Assembly: GCA_036786445.1 (NCBI GenBank)
Contig: DAIQRD010000002.1
Location: 1-56,890 of the forward strand
DNA from: JAAZMF01 sp036786445
GTDB taxonomy: Bacteria > Bacillota > Limnochordia > DTU087
DNA: 56,890 nucleotides
Direction: 5' to 3'
Part shown: positions 24,538-33,700 of the stretch, piece after piece
Position numbering within the stretch: the stretch's first letter is position 1
Layout of the letters: each line of letters opens with the position of its first letter
Program-made: the position numbers and the translations under genes
Notes under the pieces: model-generated
Databases searched by the model: none
What the model saw: only the letters and a program-made list of their open reading frames with translations
Told to the model about the DNA's origin: nothing

Positions 24538-25200
24538 ATGCGCATAGCGATCGCCGGTGGGGGGAAGGTAGGCTACTACTTAGCTAAGACTCTGATGGAG
24601 GAGCACCGTATCACCCTCATAGATAAGGATGAGGCCTTGTGCCAGAAGTTGGCCGAGGATCTCGGCGTCCCTGTGGTGATAGGCGATGCTGCCAAACTCA
24701 GAGTTTTGGAAGACGCGGAGATTGAGCGATCCGATGTTTTTGTGGCCGCCACGGGAAAAGATGAGGCCAATTTGATAGCCAGTCAAATAGCGCAAAACCA
24801 TTTGCGGATTGCCCGAGTCATTGCTCGAGTCAATAATCCCCGCAATGAGCCGATTTTCCAGGCTCTAAATGTACCCGTCATAGTCAGTAGTACAGCGATT
24901 ATCGCCCAGCTCATCCAGCAGGAGGTAGCTGCACACGATGTCCGGAATCTGCTTACTCTTAACCGAGGGAACCTAGCTTTGGTAGAACTTGATCTTCATC
25001 GAGATGCACCGGTGGTAGGGAAGAGTTTGGCCGCCATCGCGCCGACCCTTCCGAGAAACTGTGTGCTGGTGACAGTAATCAGAGGAGCAGATGTGATTAT
25101 TCCCCGAGGGGATACAGAGCTCAAGGCTTTTGATCGGGTGCTGGCCATCGCTACTTTGGATACAGCTGCTAGTCTAGAGACTGCTCTCATAGGGCGCTGA
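24538..25200 (+). CDS. trkA: potassium uptake regulator TrkA, second half-size copy
   Basis: A 220-residue paralogue of the preceding protein: Rossmann motif IAIAGGGKVGYYLAKTLMEE, LIDKDE, and a TrkA-C domain at residues about 135-215 (RDAPVVGKSLAAI, ELKAFDRVLAIATL). ATG 24538 has GGGGTGAGG. Two tandem half-size TrkA proteins may form hetero-oligomers equal to the fused, double-domain TrkA of other bacteria. The glycine pattern here is GGGKVG, against GCGKVG in the first copy. trkH follows after 43 bases, so the three are almost certainly one operon. Confidence 0.92.
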   Translation: MRIAIAGGGKVGYYLAKTLMEEHRITLIDKDEALCQKLAEDLGVPVVIGDAAKLRVLEDAEIERSDVFVAATGKDEANLIASQIAQNHLRIARVIARVNNPRNEPIFQALNVPVIVSSTAIIAQLIQQEVAAHDVRNLLTLNRGNLALVELDLHRDAPVVGKSLAAIAPTLPRNCVLVTVIRGADVIIPRGDTELKAFDRVLAIATLDTAASLETALIGR

Positions 25201-25243
25201 CCGCGTTCTTGGTTGGTGACCGAAGGCTTACTGAGGAGACAAC

Positions 25244-26686
25244 GTGGCAACCCAAGAGTATCGACGCATTATATCATATATAGGCTTACTTATTTTTGGC
25301 ATCGGAGCAATCACTTTTATACCTTTGCTCGTCCTGTTGCTTAGGCCCCTCACTTGGCAAGATGCCTTGCCTTTCGTGATCACGGGGACTGGTGGAGTTT
25401 CGGCAGGATGGAGCCTTTGGTATCTTTTTCGCGGACAAGACGATCACTTCTTGTCCACCCGCGAAGCTGCTGTCATCATGAGCAGTGGCTGGATCGTGGC
25501 CATGGTCATGGGAGGATTGCCCTTCATTATTGGGAAGCGATTACCCTGGCTGGATGGCTTCTATGAATCCATTAGTGGATGGACCGGAGCTGGATTGAGT
25601 ATGTTCAGCCAAGTCGAGCTACTTCCGCCCGTCTACCTTTTGTGGCGGAGCCTGATGGGATACCTGGGAAGTGCCGGTTTTGCTGTATTGATGCTTTCGG
25701 CTGTCATAGGGCCACAAGCCATAGGCTTGTATCGTGCTGAGGGGCGCAGTGATCATCTAGTCCCCAGCATCTTGGATACTGCTCGTCTTTTCATGAAGAT
25801 GTACGCATTGTACCTCTTCATCGGAACAGTCCTCTACTGGTTTGTGGGCCTTAGCCTATTTGATGCCGTCAATCATGCCATGACAGCTCTCTCTACCACT
25901 GGCTTTTCCACTAGGACCCTCAATATTGGTCACTTTGACAAGGTCTCCATCGAGCTAGTTTCAGTGTTCCTTATGCTCTTGGGGTCCAGCAATTTCACCA
26001 TTCATTATTTGCTTGTCACGAAGCGGGGTTGGCGAGCCTTGCGAGATAGTGAGTTGTATGCGTTAGTAGTTGTCTTGAGCCTTGCTATTCCCCTGGTCTA
26101 TTTGGGTATTCGCCCCCTGTATGGGGGTTTGCCCAAGACTATGCGCATCGCCGTATTTCAGGCAGTATCGGCTAGTACCACCACGGGATTTGCCACAGTA
26201 GATCTCTCTGGGTGGGGAGATCTACCTCTGTTTGGCCTTACGCTACTAATGATCGCTGGCGGTGGTACAGGGGGTACTGCTGGTGGCATCAAACTATCCC
26301 GGTTAGCCACCCTATGGCAGGCAGTCATCTGGACTGTGCGACAGAGGCTTCACTCCGAGCGGGTGGTCTTGCGCCAAGCTATCTACCGGCAAGGTGAGCT
26401 CGAACCAATGCATGGCGACAAGCTCTGGGATGTGGCAGTTGTGGTGTTTCTGTATGTGATGACCTTTCTTGTGGGGACCCTCATCTTCATGTTGCATGGA
26501 GTTCCATTGGCTGAAGCAAGCTTTGAGTTCGCCACTGCCCTCAGCACTGTGGGGTTGTCTGTGGGCATCACCGGCCCCGATATGCCCACAACCTTGAAGA
26601 TCACCCAAATGGTGGGCATGTGGCTTGGTAGGCTGGAATTCGTGGCAGTCTTCGTGGCGCTAGGCAGATTAGGGCGGTGGCGTTGA
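25244..26686 (+). CDS. trkH: potassium transporter TrkH
   Basis: A 480-residue membrane protein with four repeats of the TrkH/KtrB pore unit; filter-like segments include GWTGAGLSMF, ALSTTGFSTR, SASTTTGFATV and ALSTVGLSVG. GTG 25244 follows GAGGAGA. It mediates K+ (or Na+-coupled K+) uptake and is controlled by TrkA rings encoded just upstream. A conserved GGGTGGTAGGIK segment lies before the last repeat. It is the last gene of the trk operon; no clear terminator is seen in 26687-26800. Confidence 0.95.
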   Translation: MATQEYRRIISYIGLLIFGIGAITFIPLLVLLLRPLTWQDALPFVITGTGGVSAGWSLWYLFRGQDDHFLSTREAAVIMSSGWIVAMVMGGLPFIIGKRLPWLDGFYESISGWTGAGLSMFSQVELLPPVYLLWRSLMGYLGSAGFAVLMLSAVIGPQAIGLYRAEGRSDHLVPSILDTARLFMKMYALYLFIGTVLYWFVGLSLFDAVNHAMTALSTTGFSTRTLNIGHFDKVSIELVSVFLMLLGSSNFTIHYLLVTKRGWRALRDSELYALVVVLSLAIPLVYLGIRPLYGGLPKTMRIAVFQAVSASTTTGFATVDLSGWGDLPLFGLTLLMIAGGGTGGTAGGIKLSRLATLWQAVIWTVRQRLHSERVVLRQAIYRQGELEPMHGDKLWDVAVVVFLYVMTFLVGTLIFMLHGVPLAEASFEFATALSTVGLSVGITGPDMPTTLKITQMVGMWLGRLEFVAVFVALGRLGRWR

Positions 26687-26846
26687 GCGAATGACAGGGG
26701 TTGCATGGGGGACTATTGGGATTGTTATTGGAAATGACAAGCCAAACGAGATAACCGGAGCCCAATGGCGGAAAAGATACGCATAAACAGAAGATGTGGC
26801 TTTATAGAGAATAGAGCCACAATACCACGAACTCGGTTCTAACTAG

Positions 26847-26880
26847 TTCGACATGGACAACCTCTCTCAACTAGTATAAT
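26847..26880 (+). promoter_or_regulatory. Spo0A-type promoter of spoIIE
   Basis: A TATAAT -10 box (26875-26880) lies 43 bases before the spoIIE start. At 22 bases upstream is TTCGAC, overlapping TTCGACA (26847-26853), the reverse complement of a 0A box TGTCGAA. B. subtilis spoIIE and spoIIG promoters have the same odd 21-22 base spacing with an overlapping 0A box. Confidence 0.6.
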
Positions 26881-26922
26881 AACTATGCTAGCAAATGCAG
26901 GTCTAACAAAAGAGGGAAGTCC

Positions 26923-29391
26923 ATGAAAAGAAATCGGAGGACCTCAGCTGGTAGGTTTGTCATTAGCCCTAAACCGCTGGCTAAATTGGGTCGGTTTCTA
27001 TTGGCCCGGCTGCAAGGTCTATTAGTCGCGCTCTTCCAAGACCACATAGCCTTTTTTAGCCTACTAGCCTATCTTTTGGGCCGAGCGCCTCTAGTCCCGG
27101 GAGTACATCCTTTCGGTATGGCTTTGTTCCTTGTGATGCTAAAGCAGAGTGGGCCAATAGCCAGTCTCTTGATATTGTTTTGCGCCAGCCATGGGATGGC
27201 CACTGGAATGTCAGCAAGTGAGGCTCAGTATTGGGGGATGGTGGGTCTAGTCGTCTGGTGTGTAGCGAGTTTGCCCACGGGATACAAGGGGCGGTTGGGT
27301 CATGGTACCCTGCTAGTCGTCATTGCGCCATTGCTAGTGGCGCCTCTGCTATTGTTAGCACCTTGGTTTGTCCCCGAATTTGTCATCTGGGTGCCTACGC
27401 TCGCTAGCATATGGGCTTTGGGCAACCTGTTCTTGCCCCTACTCGAGCTGCCTAGAAGGCGTAGGAGTGCTCTGCTGACAAGGGGGCAAATTATGGCCTT
27501 GTGTCTGCTGCTCGTAGGGATGTTGCTGGGGCTTACTGGCCTGTATACTAAGGAACTACACCTACAAGAGCTGGCAAGTATGGTTCTGTTGATGATCACA
27601 GCCCATGTAGGTGGATTGGCTGCTGCCGTTATGGGGAGCCTCCTCTTTGGTTTCTTCACAGCCTTCACCAGTGGCGATCTTTTCATTATAGGAGTATATG
27701 GCATGTTTGGGCTCTTCATGGGCATCGGGGCCTGGTATAGGAAACTTGGTATTGCCTTTGCTTTTATTGTGGCCAATCTAGTATTGGCTTTTTTTATCAG
27801 AGAACCGGTGGAACTATTTGCTCGCTGGACATTATCGGGAGTGGGGGTCATCCTTTTCTCCCTTTTACCCACGAGGACCCTTCGACGGTTAGCTCGTATC
27901 ATCCCTCGCACGTCAGAGCAGCGGCAGAATCAGGAAATGACTAATAAGCGATTGAGAGAGATGCTTAATCAGCGCCTAGACGATTTTGCTAGAGTATTTG
28001 AGGAACTATCCTCCACTTTCAGTCAGATTCCTCGCAGACCCGAGATCCCAGACTGTGGCTATGATCAATTCCTAATGTCCCTGACTCAGAAAGCTTGTGC
28101 CGAGTGCCCCGGTTTTCGTACTTGCTGGGAAGATCGGTTTCACCAGACCTATTGGGATATGGTGGAATTACTGGCTATAGCTGAGAAAAACTCCCGCATT
28201 CAGTTTGCGGATCTCCCAGAGGAGATTGTCAAATATTGTATGCAGCCTTATCAGTTGACTACTAGCATTAATGTTGTGATTGAAATGCTCCGCCTGGAGA
28301 GCGCTTGGCAAAGACGTTTACAGGAGAGCCAAGAGATAGTCACCAATCAACTGGAGGGTCTTTCCCACATAATGCGCTCTTTTGCCTCCCAAATGGAGAT
28401 GGATGTGGAGTTTGATGAAGAGTGGGAGCTCCGATTAAGAACCGCCTTGAGCCGTCAGCACATCAATCTGGATTCGTTACGGGTGCTCCGGACTTCAATG
28501 GGGAAGGCGGAAATCCACATCCGCATGGAGCACTGTGGTGGAGTGCATGCCTGCCGGGAGAAGGTGGCTGCCGTGGTCTCCCAAGTCTTGGGGCAAGACT
28601 ACTCAGTCTGGACGCAAGAATGTACTGATACACTGCCTCGAGCTCGTTGCCAGTTTGTGCTGCTTCCAGAAAGATCTTTCAATGTGCAGATTGAAGCCGT
28701 CAAGGCTGTCAAGGATGGTAGTTTTGTTTCTGGGGATACTCATTCAGAGGTTTGGCTAAGAGATGGTAAATTGGCCATAGTGATCAGTGACGGAATGGGC
28801 CATGGGCCCAGAGCAGCTCTGGAGAGCACGGCCACTATCGCCATGCTAAAGCAGTTGATGCAAGCCGGCTTTGATCGGGAATTCGCTGTACGAACCGTTA
28901 ACTCTATTTTGCTACTCAGATCGTCAGATGAGATTTTTGCCACTGTGGACCTAGTGATTGCCGATCTTTATACGGGAGAACTGGAGTTTATCAAGATTGG
29001 GGCACCACCGAGCTTCTTGATTAGGGGCAGCGGAACAGAGGTAATCCGTTCCAACACGTTGCCCATCGGTATCCTCAATAATGTGGAAATGGAACCGGAG
29101 ATGCGCATTTGGCGCCATGGTGACATCCTCTTGATGATCACAGATGGTATTTTGAATGGCTATTCTGGTTTGAATGAGGATTGGCTCAACCGCATCGTAC
29201 GCCGAGTACCCGACCGTGACTTGAAGACCATAGCCAACCTGGTACTAGAAGATGCCCGGGTAGCTAACGGTGGAGAGGTCAAAGATGATATGACGGTGGT
29301 GGCTGTGCTTATGCACCGGCGTATAGGTGGTGCCGATGTCATGGATACCGGTGTACACGAGATTCCGATTTACGATCGTCAGCTAGCCTGA
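26923..29391 (+). CDS. spoIIE: stage II sporulation protein E
   Basis: An 822-residue protein, the usual SpoIIE length. Residues about 40-320 hold some ten membrane segments, a central region (about 330-590) has the cysteine patch CAECPGFRTC, and the C-terminal PP2C phosphatase domain shows VISDGMGHGPRA, MITDGILNG and DDMTVVAV. SpoIIE sits at the polar septum and dephosphorylates SpoIIAA to free sigma-F in the forespore, so it marks a genuine spore former. ATG 26923 has AGAGGGAAG. Gene order spoIIE-tilS-ftsH matches Bacillus and Clostridia except that hpt is absent. Expression is probably by Spo0A from the promoter upstream. Confidence 0.97.
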   Translation: MKRNRRTSAGRFVISPKPLAKLGRFLLARLQGLLVALFQDHIAFFSLLAYLLGRAPLVPGVHPFGMALFLVMLKQSGPIASLLILFCASHGMATGMSASEAQYWGMVGLVVWCVASLPTGYKGRLGHGTLLVVIAPLLVAPLLLLAPWFVPEFVIWVPTLASIWALGNLFLPLLELPRRRRSALLTRGQIMALCLLLVGMLLGLTGLYTKELHLQELASMVLLMITAHVGGLAAAVMGSLLFGFFTAFTSGDLFIIGVYGMFGLFMGIGAWYRKLGIAFAFIVANLVLAFFIREPVELFARWTLSGVGVILFSLLPTRTLRRLARIIPRTSEQRQNQEMTNKRLREMLNQRLDDFARVFEELSSTFSQIPRRPEIPDCGYDQFLMSLTQKACAECPGFRTCWEDRFHQTYWDMVELLAIAEKNSRIQFADLPEEIVKYCMQPYQLTTSINVVIEMLRLESAWQRRLQESQEIVTNQLEGLSHIMRSFASQMEMDVEFDEEWELRLRTALSRQHINLDSLRVLRTSMGKAEIHIRMEHCGGVHACREKVAAVVSQVLGQDYSVWTQECTDTLPRARCQFVLLPERSFNVQIEAVKAVKDGSFVSGDTHSEVWLRDGKLAIVISDGMGHGPRAALESTATIAMLKQLMQAGFDREFAVRTVNSILLLRSSDEIFATVDLVIADLYTGELEFIKIGAPPSFLIRGSGTEVIRSNTLPIGILNNVEMEPEMRIWRHGDILLMITDGILNGYSGLNEDWLNRIVRRVPDRDLKTIANLVLEDARVANGGEVKDDMTVVAVLMHRRIGGADVMDTGVHEIPIYDRQLA

Positions 29392-29473
29392 AGCGGTGGG
29401 CAGGAGATTACTCGCCCAGCGGGGAATGATGAAGTAATCGGAATAGATGAATGGGATTTTGGGGTGGCGGTAG

Positions 29474-30919
29474 ATGGAACTCGATATTCTTCCCGGTGTC
29501 TTGAAGACTCTAGAGCGGTATAACATGTTACAGCTAGGGGAAGGTGTAGTCATAGGCGTCTCGGGTGGGATAGACTCGACGGCGCTTTTGCATGTTCTCT
29601 GGCGTCTACGGGACAGCTGGCAACTGGATCTGCACATCGCCCACCTCAATCACGGGATTCGGGGTGAGGCGGCAGCCAAGGACGCCCTGCTGGTAGAGGA
29701 ACTCGGCGCAAAACTGGGGATTCCGGTATACAGTGAGGCCCTAGATATCCCAGCCCGAGCCCGAGAGCTGGGTCTGACAGAAGAAGAGGCCGGAAGAGAG
29801 GCCCGCTATGGGTTGTATGAGCGCATCGCGGACCACGTAGGGGCTGACCGCGTCGCTGTAGGGCACCATGGCGATGATCAGGCTGAGACAGTACTAATGA
29901 ACCTGATCCGTGGTGCGGGTCTACGGGGATTGGCGGGCATGCCACCGGTTAGGGGCAAGGTAATCCGGCCTCTCTTAGGGTTGCAGAAGTGGCAGCTAGA
30001 GGCTTACTGCCGGTGGCAGAAGTTGCCGTGGCGAGAGGATGCCACCAACCTTAGTATAGCATACAGGCGCAATTACATCCGCTGGGAGATTATTCCGAGA
30101 CTGGCTCAGCTCAACCCCGGGGTGATGCAGGGCTTGATGCGTGCAGCTGCCACTTTAGGGGAGGACTGGCAATTCCTGGAGCAGTTGGCCAAGGAGCAAT
30201 ACAGGGAAGTCCTTGTGCAAGAGTCTCCGACAAGTGTCTCCTTATGTTTGCCAGTTTTGCTAGCTTTACCAACAGCTCTACGCAAACGGGTGGTGGATCA
30301 TGCCTATGCTCAGGTAAGTGGCCATCACCAAGGCTTGCCCGGAGCGAGTTTGGAGCAGATGGAAACACTGATTTTGGGGGATGGGGGAGCTAAGGGCTTG
30401 ACCTTGCCCCGATCCATTGATGTATATTTGCAGGAAGAGGTTTTGATTCTTACCCAAAGGGTAAAGATCAAACAGAAGGCTAGTTTGTCCCCCCGGGCAT
30501 TGTCTCTAGATTCCAGTACACTCATTGAAGAAGCGAATATGATAGTGCACTTGGAGCTATTGAAAGTAGTACCCCATTGGTGGAAAGAGGCAGCGGTGCT
30601 GCGGCCCCGGGATGTTTGGCGGGAACAAGGCCTTTGGTGGGCGGATATGGATCTGGCCGCCCTAGAATTGCCAATCTGCGTGCGGGGTCGACGGCCGGGA
30701 GATCGGCTACAACCTTTGGGTATGGAGGGCTCCAAGAAATTGCAGGACTTGTTTGTGGATGAGAAAATTCCTAGACACCTAAGGGATCAAGTTCCCTGCT
30801 TGCTTGATGCCAAGGGAATTCTAGCCGTAGTTGGCTTACACCAAGCCCATCGATGTCGAGTCACGGAAGCGACCGACCAAGTGTTGCGGGTCACGGTGGA
30901 AAAACTCGATGGAATTTGA
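29474..30919 (+). CDS. tilS: tRNA(Ile)-lysidine synthase
   Basis: A 481-residue protein with the N-type PP-loop SGGIDSTALL (residues about 30-39) and the HLNHGIRG and GHHGDDQAETVLMNLIRG motifs, then TilS substrate-binding and C-terminal domains (GRRPGDRLQPLGMEGSKKLQ). It changes C34 of tRNA-Ile(CAU) to lysidine so that AUA is read. It is essential. ATG 29474 is 82 bases after spoIIE. The purine gene hpt, normally next, is missing; a separate strong promoter drives ftsH downstream. Confidence 0.96.
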   Translation: MELDILPGVLKTLERYNMLQLGEGVVIGVSGGIDSTALLHVLWRLRDSWQLDLHIAHLNHGIRGEAAAKDALLVEELGAKLGIPVYSEALDIPARARELGLTEEEAGREARYGLYERIADHVGADRVAVGHHGDDQAETVLMNLIRGAGLRGLAGMPPVRGKVIRPLLGLQKWQLEAYCRWQKLPWREDATNLSIAYRRNYIRWEIIPRLAQLNPGVMQGLMRAAATLGEDWQFLEQLAKEQYREVLVQESPTSVSLCLPVLLALPTALRKRVVDHAYAQVSGHHQGLPGASLEQMETLILGDGGAKGLTLPRSIDVYLQEEVLILTQRVKIKQKASLSPRALSLDSSTLIEEANMIVHLELLKVVPHWWKEAAVLRPRDVWREQGLWWADMDLAALELPICVRGRRPGDRLQPLGMEGSKKLQDLFVDEKIPRHLRDQVPCLLDAKGILAVVGLHQAHRCRVTEATDQVLRVTVEKLDGI

Positions 30920-30954
30920 GTCAGCGACGGCATGGGCGGACAGGCCCAGAATGG

Positions 30955-30983
30955 TTGTCATGACTTTGGCTCTGTGATATAAT
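30955..30983 (+). promoter_or_regulatory. sigma-A promoter of ftsH
   Basis: TTGTCA (30955-30960), exactly 17 bases, then TATAAT (30978-30983), followed by a leader of about 115 bases to the ftsH start. Confidence 0.75.
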
Positions 30984-31106
30984 TATATGCTGTGGAGGAG
31001 TGGACTTATTTGCCTTTACCGGCTGTGCGGGTTGCTGGGCAATTGAGGCGAGGGCCGCTGTTGGCGGGCCCCATTTCTTTATGTTATTACGAGGGGAGGA
31101 CGCGAT

Positions 31107-33074
31107 TTGAACAGGTTTTTGCGGGGTATTAGTCTTTACCTACTGATTGCTATCATTGCTATATCTATTGTCAGCAGCTTATATCCTGGTGCAGAAACCC
31201 GGCGCGAGTTGGGTTATGGAGATTTTATCAACCAGGTAGAAAACGGGTCTGTAGAGTCGGCCGAGATGATCGGTGACCAAAGGATAGAGGGCGTTCTCAA
31301 GGATGGCAGCAGGTTTGCTACTATTGTGCCCATGGGCAAGATGCCGGATCTGGCCGATTTGATGATGGACAACAGTGTTAAACTCAAAGCGGAGCCCACC
31401 CCGCCGACACCGTGGTGGTTAGCACTTCTGCCTAATATCATCACATTGGTGATTTTTGTGGGTATCTGGATGTTTATTCTCAATCAAATGCAGGGTGGCA
31501 ATAATCGAGCCATGTCTTTTGGCAAGAGTCGTGCTAAGTTGCATACCGAAGACAAGATTAAGTCGCGTTTTGCCGACGTGGCAGCCCTTGATGAGGCGAA
31601 GCAAGAACTAGCAGAAGTTGTGGAGTTTCTCAAGCATCCCAAGAAGTTCCAGGATGTGGGCGCCAAAGTGCCCAAAGGTGTGCTTCTGATGGGACCGCCT
31701 GGCAATGGAAAGACTCTTTTGGCCAGGGCTGTTGCTGGCGAAGCCGGAGTGCCGTTTTTTAGCATCAGTGGTTCCGATTTCGTGGAGATGTTTGTGGGAG
31801 TGGGAGCTTCTCGAGTGAGGGATCTGTTTGATACTGCCAAGAAGAATGCCCCCTGCATTGTCTTTGTTGATGAGCTAGATGCTGTTGGGCGCCATCGCGG
31901 TGCCGGTTTGGGTGGCGGTCATGATGAGCGTGAGCAAACCCTAAACCAGCTGCTTGTGGAAATGGACGGATTTGAGCCTAATTCGGGAATTATCGTCATG
32001 GCAGCTACTAATCGACCTGACGTATTGGACCCGGCTCTCTTACGGCCCGGGCGATTTGACCGCAAGATCGTGGTTGATCGGCCGGATGTCATAGGTAGAG
32101 AGGAAATTCTCAAGATCCATAGCCGCGGCAAGCCTCTGGCCGATGATGTGGATCTGAAGGTCTTGGCCCGCCGCACCCCTGGGTTCAGCGGTGCTGATTT
32201 GGAGAATTTGATGAATGAAGCTGCGATCTTGACTGCAAGGTCTAGCCGTCGCAAAGTGCTGATGGAAGACTGCGAAGAGGCCATTGACCGACTGATCATG
32301 GGGCCGGAGCGCCGAGGGCGCGTGCTTACCCAGCGGGATAAGAGGGTATTTGCTTACCACGAAGCGGGTCACGCAGTGGTAGCCAATTACCTACTTCATT
32401 CTGACCCGGTGCATAAAGTCAGTATTATCGGCAGGGGAATGGCCGGCGGATATACCATGACTTTGCCTACAGAGGACCGCTATGTAACCACTAAATCGGA
32501 GGTTATGGATGAACTTGTCCATTTGCTTGGAGGCAGAGCCGCCGAGGAACTGGCCTTCGATGAGATCAGTACGGGTGCGCAGAACGATTTGGAGAGAGCT
32601 ACCAAGAGGGCTCGTCAAATGGTAACAGAGTGGGGTATGAGCGAAGAGCTAGGGCCACTCACCTTTGGCAGACAGCACGAAGAGCAAATCTTCTTGGGTA
32701 GAGACATTTCCCGGGAACGCAACTACAGTGAGGAAGTAGCTGCGGCCATAGATAGGGAAGTACGACGATTCGTCGAAGAAGCCTATGGGAGAGCCAAGGA
32801 CATTCTCAGTGCCCATGAGGGCAAGCTAGGGGAAGTAGTGGATGGGCTCCTGGAATACGAGACTTTGGATCGGGAACACTTCCGGGAGATCATGGGTGAT
32901 GAATACCGACCATATGCTGTGGATGATGATCGGGTGACGAAGCCTGTGCAAGACGAGGCTCGGGACCAGGAGCATGTGGCAGCGGTGCATACCAGTGGGG
33001 AGCAAAGCTCTAACACGCGGGGTGATGGTTCCTTCGATAGAAAGCAGCCCAAGCCCGCGATCACTCTGGAATAG
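31107..33074 (+). CDS. ftsH: ATP-dependent zinc metalloprotease FtsH
   Basis: A 655-residue membrane-bound AAA+ protease. Two membrane segments (about 6-26 and 104-126) flank an external loop. The AAA domain has Walker A GPPGNGKT (196-203), Walker B CIVFVDELDA, the second region of homology and the zinc site HEAGH (418-422). It degrades misfolded and regulatory membrane proteins and, in spore formers, Spo0E-type regulators. The start is TTG 31107 with GGGGAGGA eight bases upstream. The C-terminal 40 residues are low-complexity and charged. It ends at a rho-independent terminator. Confidence 0.98.
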   Translation: MNRFLRGISLYLLIAIIAISIVSSLYPGAETRRELGYGDFINQVENGSVESAEMIGDQRIEGVLKDGSRFATIVPMGKMPDLADLMMDNSVKLKAEPTPPTPWWLALLPNIITLVIFVGIWMFILNQMQGGNNRAMSFGKSRAKLHTEDKIKSRFADVAALDEAKQELAEVVEFLKHPKKFQDVGAKVPKGVLLMGPPGNGKTLLARAVAGEAGVPFFSISGSDFVEMFVGVGASRVRDLFDTAKKNAPCIVFVDELDAVGRHRGAGLGGGHDEREQTLNQLLVEMDGFEPNSGIIVMAATNRPDVLDPALLRPGRFDRKIVVDRPDVIGREEILKIHSRGKPLADDVDLKVLARRTPGFSGADLENLMNEAAILTARSSRRKVLMEDCEEAIDRLIMGPERRGRVLTQRDKRVFAYHEAGHAVVANYLLHSDPVHKVSIIGRGMAGGYTMTLPTEDRYVTTKSEVMDELVHLLGGRAAEELAFDEISTGAQNDLERATKRARQMVTEWGMSEELGPLTFGRQHEEQIFLGRDISRERNYSEEVAAAIDREVRRFVEEAYGRAKDILSAHEGKLGEVVDGLLEYETLDREHFREIMGDEYRPYAVDDDRVTKPVQDEARDQEHVAAVHTSGEQSSNTRGDGSFDRKQPKPAITLE

Positions 33075-33098
33075 TGGATAGTCTGGTGAACTATGAGT

Positions 33099-33140
33099 AG
33101 ACGCCAAAGGGGGTATATGACTACTTCTTTGGCGTCTTTC
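33099..33140 (+). terminator. rho-independent terminator after ftsH
   Basis: AGACGCCAAAG (33099-33109) pairs with CTTTGGCGTCT (33127-33137), followed by TTTC. Confidence 0.8.
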
Positions 33141-33284
33141 TGATCTGTTGGAAGGAGATAGCAATGTCAATGTGTAACTACTAGTGTTGTCCAACGGTAA
33201 CCAAATACAAGGGATTGACTGCGGTTTGCCAGGGGAAGCTAGAACATACTCCATAGATTTGTGGAGCTTGGGAGGTTATTTTAA

Positions 33285-33641
33285 GTGGGCAGATTGTTAT
33301 TCAAGAACATGGCTTTCTATGGTTATCACGGAGTGTTTGCGGCAGAAAAAGAGGTAGGACAGCGGATCGAAGTAGACCTGGAATTGCACGGGGATTTTGA
33401 GACGGCTGCTCGGGCCGATGATGTAGACCTAGGGTTCAACTATGTTGATGTCTATACCATTGTCAAGGATTTTGTTGAAGAACAGGAGTATAATCTTCTG
33501 GAAGGGCTGGCTATTGCCATTGCTGATCAGGTGCTTGATGTTTATGATGTTGAACAGGTAGTGGTGAGAGTGCGCAATCCCCATGCTCCTGTAGGCGGGC
33601 TTTTGGATTATATCGAGGCAGAAGTAACGAGATCTCGATAA
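33285..33641 (+). CDS. folB: dihydroneopterin aldolase
   Basis: A 118-residue FolB with MAFYGYHGVFAAEKEVGQ (substrate-binding Tyr/Glu region), DLGFNYVDVY and the C-terminal VVVRVRNPHAPVGG. It cleaves 7,8-dihydroneopterin in folate synthesis and acts as a homo-octamer in the cytoplasm. The start is GTG 33285 with GGAGGT upstream. Other folate genes (folE, folP, folK) are not adjacent, so it stands alone between ftsH and a convergent htrA. Confidence 0.95.
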   Translation: MGRLLFKNMAFYGYHGVFAAEKEVGQRIEVDLELHGDFETAARADDVDLGFNYVDVYTIVKDFVEEQEYNLLEGLAIAIADQVLDVYDVEQVVVRVRNPHAPVGGLLDYIEAEVTRSR

Positions 33642-33687
33642 GACAGAGGCGTTCAGCCCCGATTTGCTGGAGCCGAACACCTCCGTC
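33642..33687. terminator. bidirectional hairpin between folB and htrA
   Basis: GACAGAGGCGTTCAG pairs imperfectly with CCGAACACCTCCGTC around a 16-base loop. It lies in the short convergent interval. Confidence 0.55.
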
Positions 33688-33700
33688 AGCCATTCTGCGG

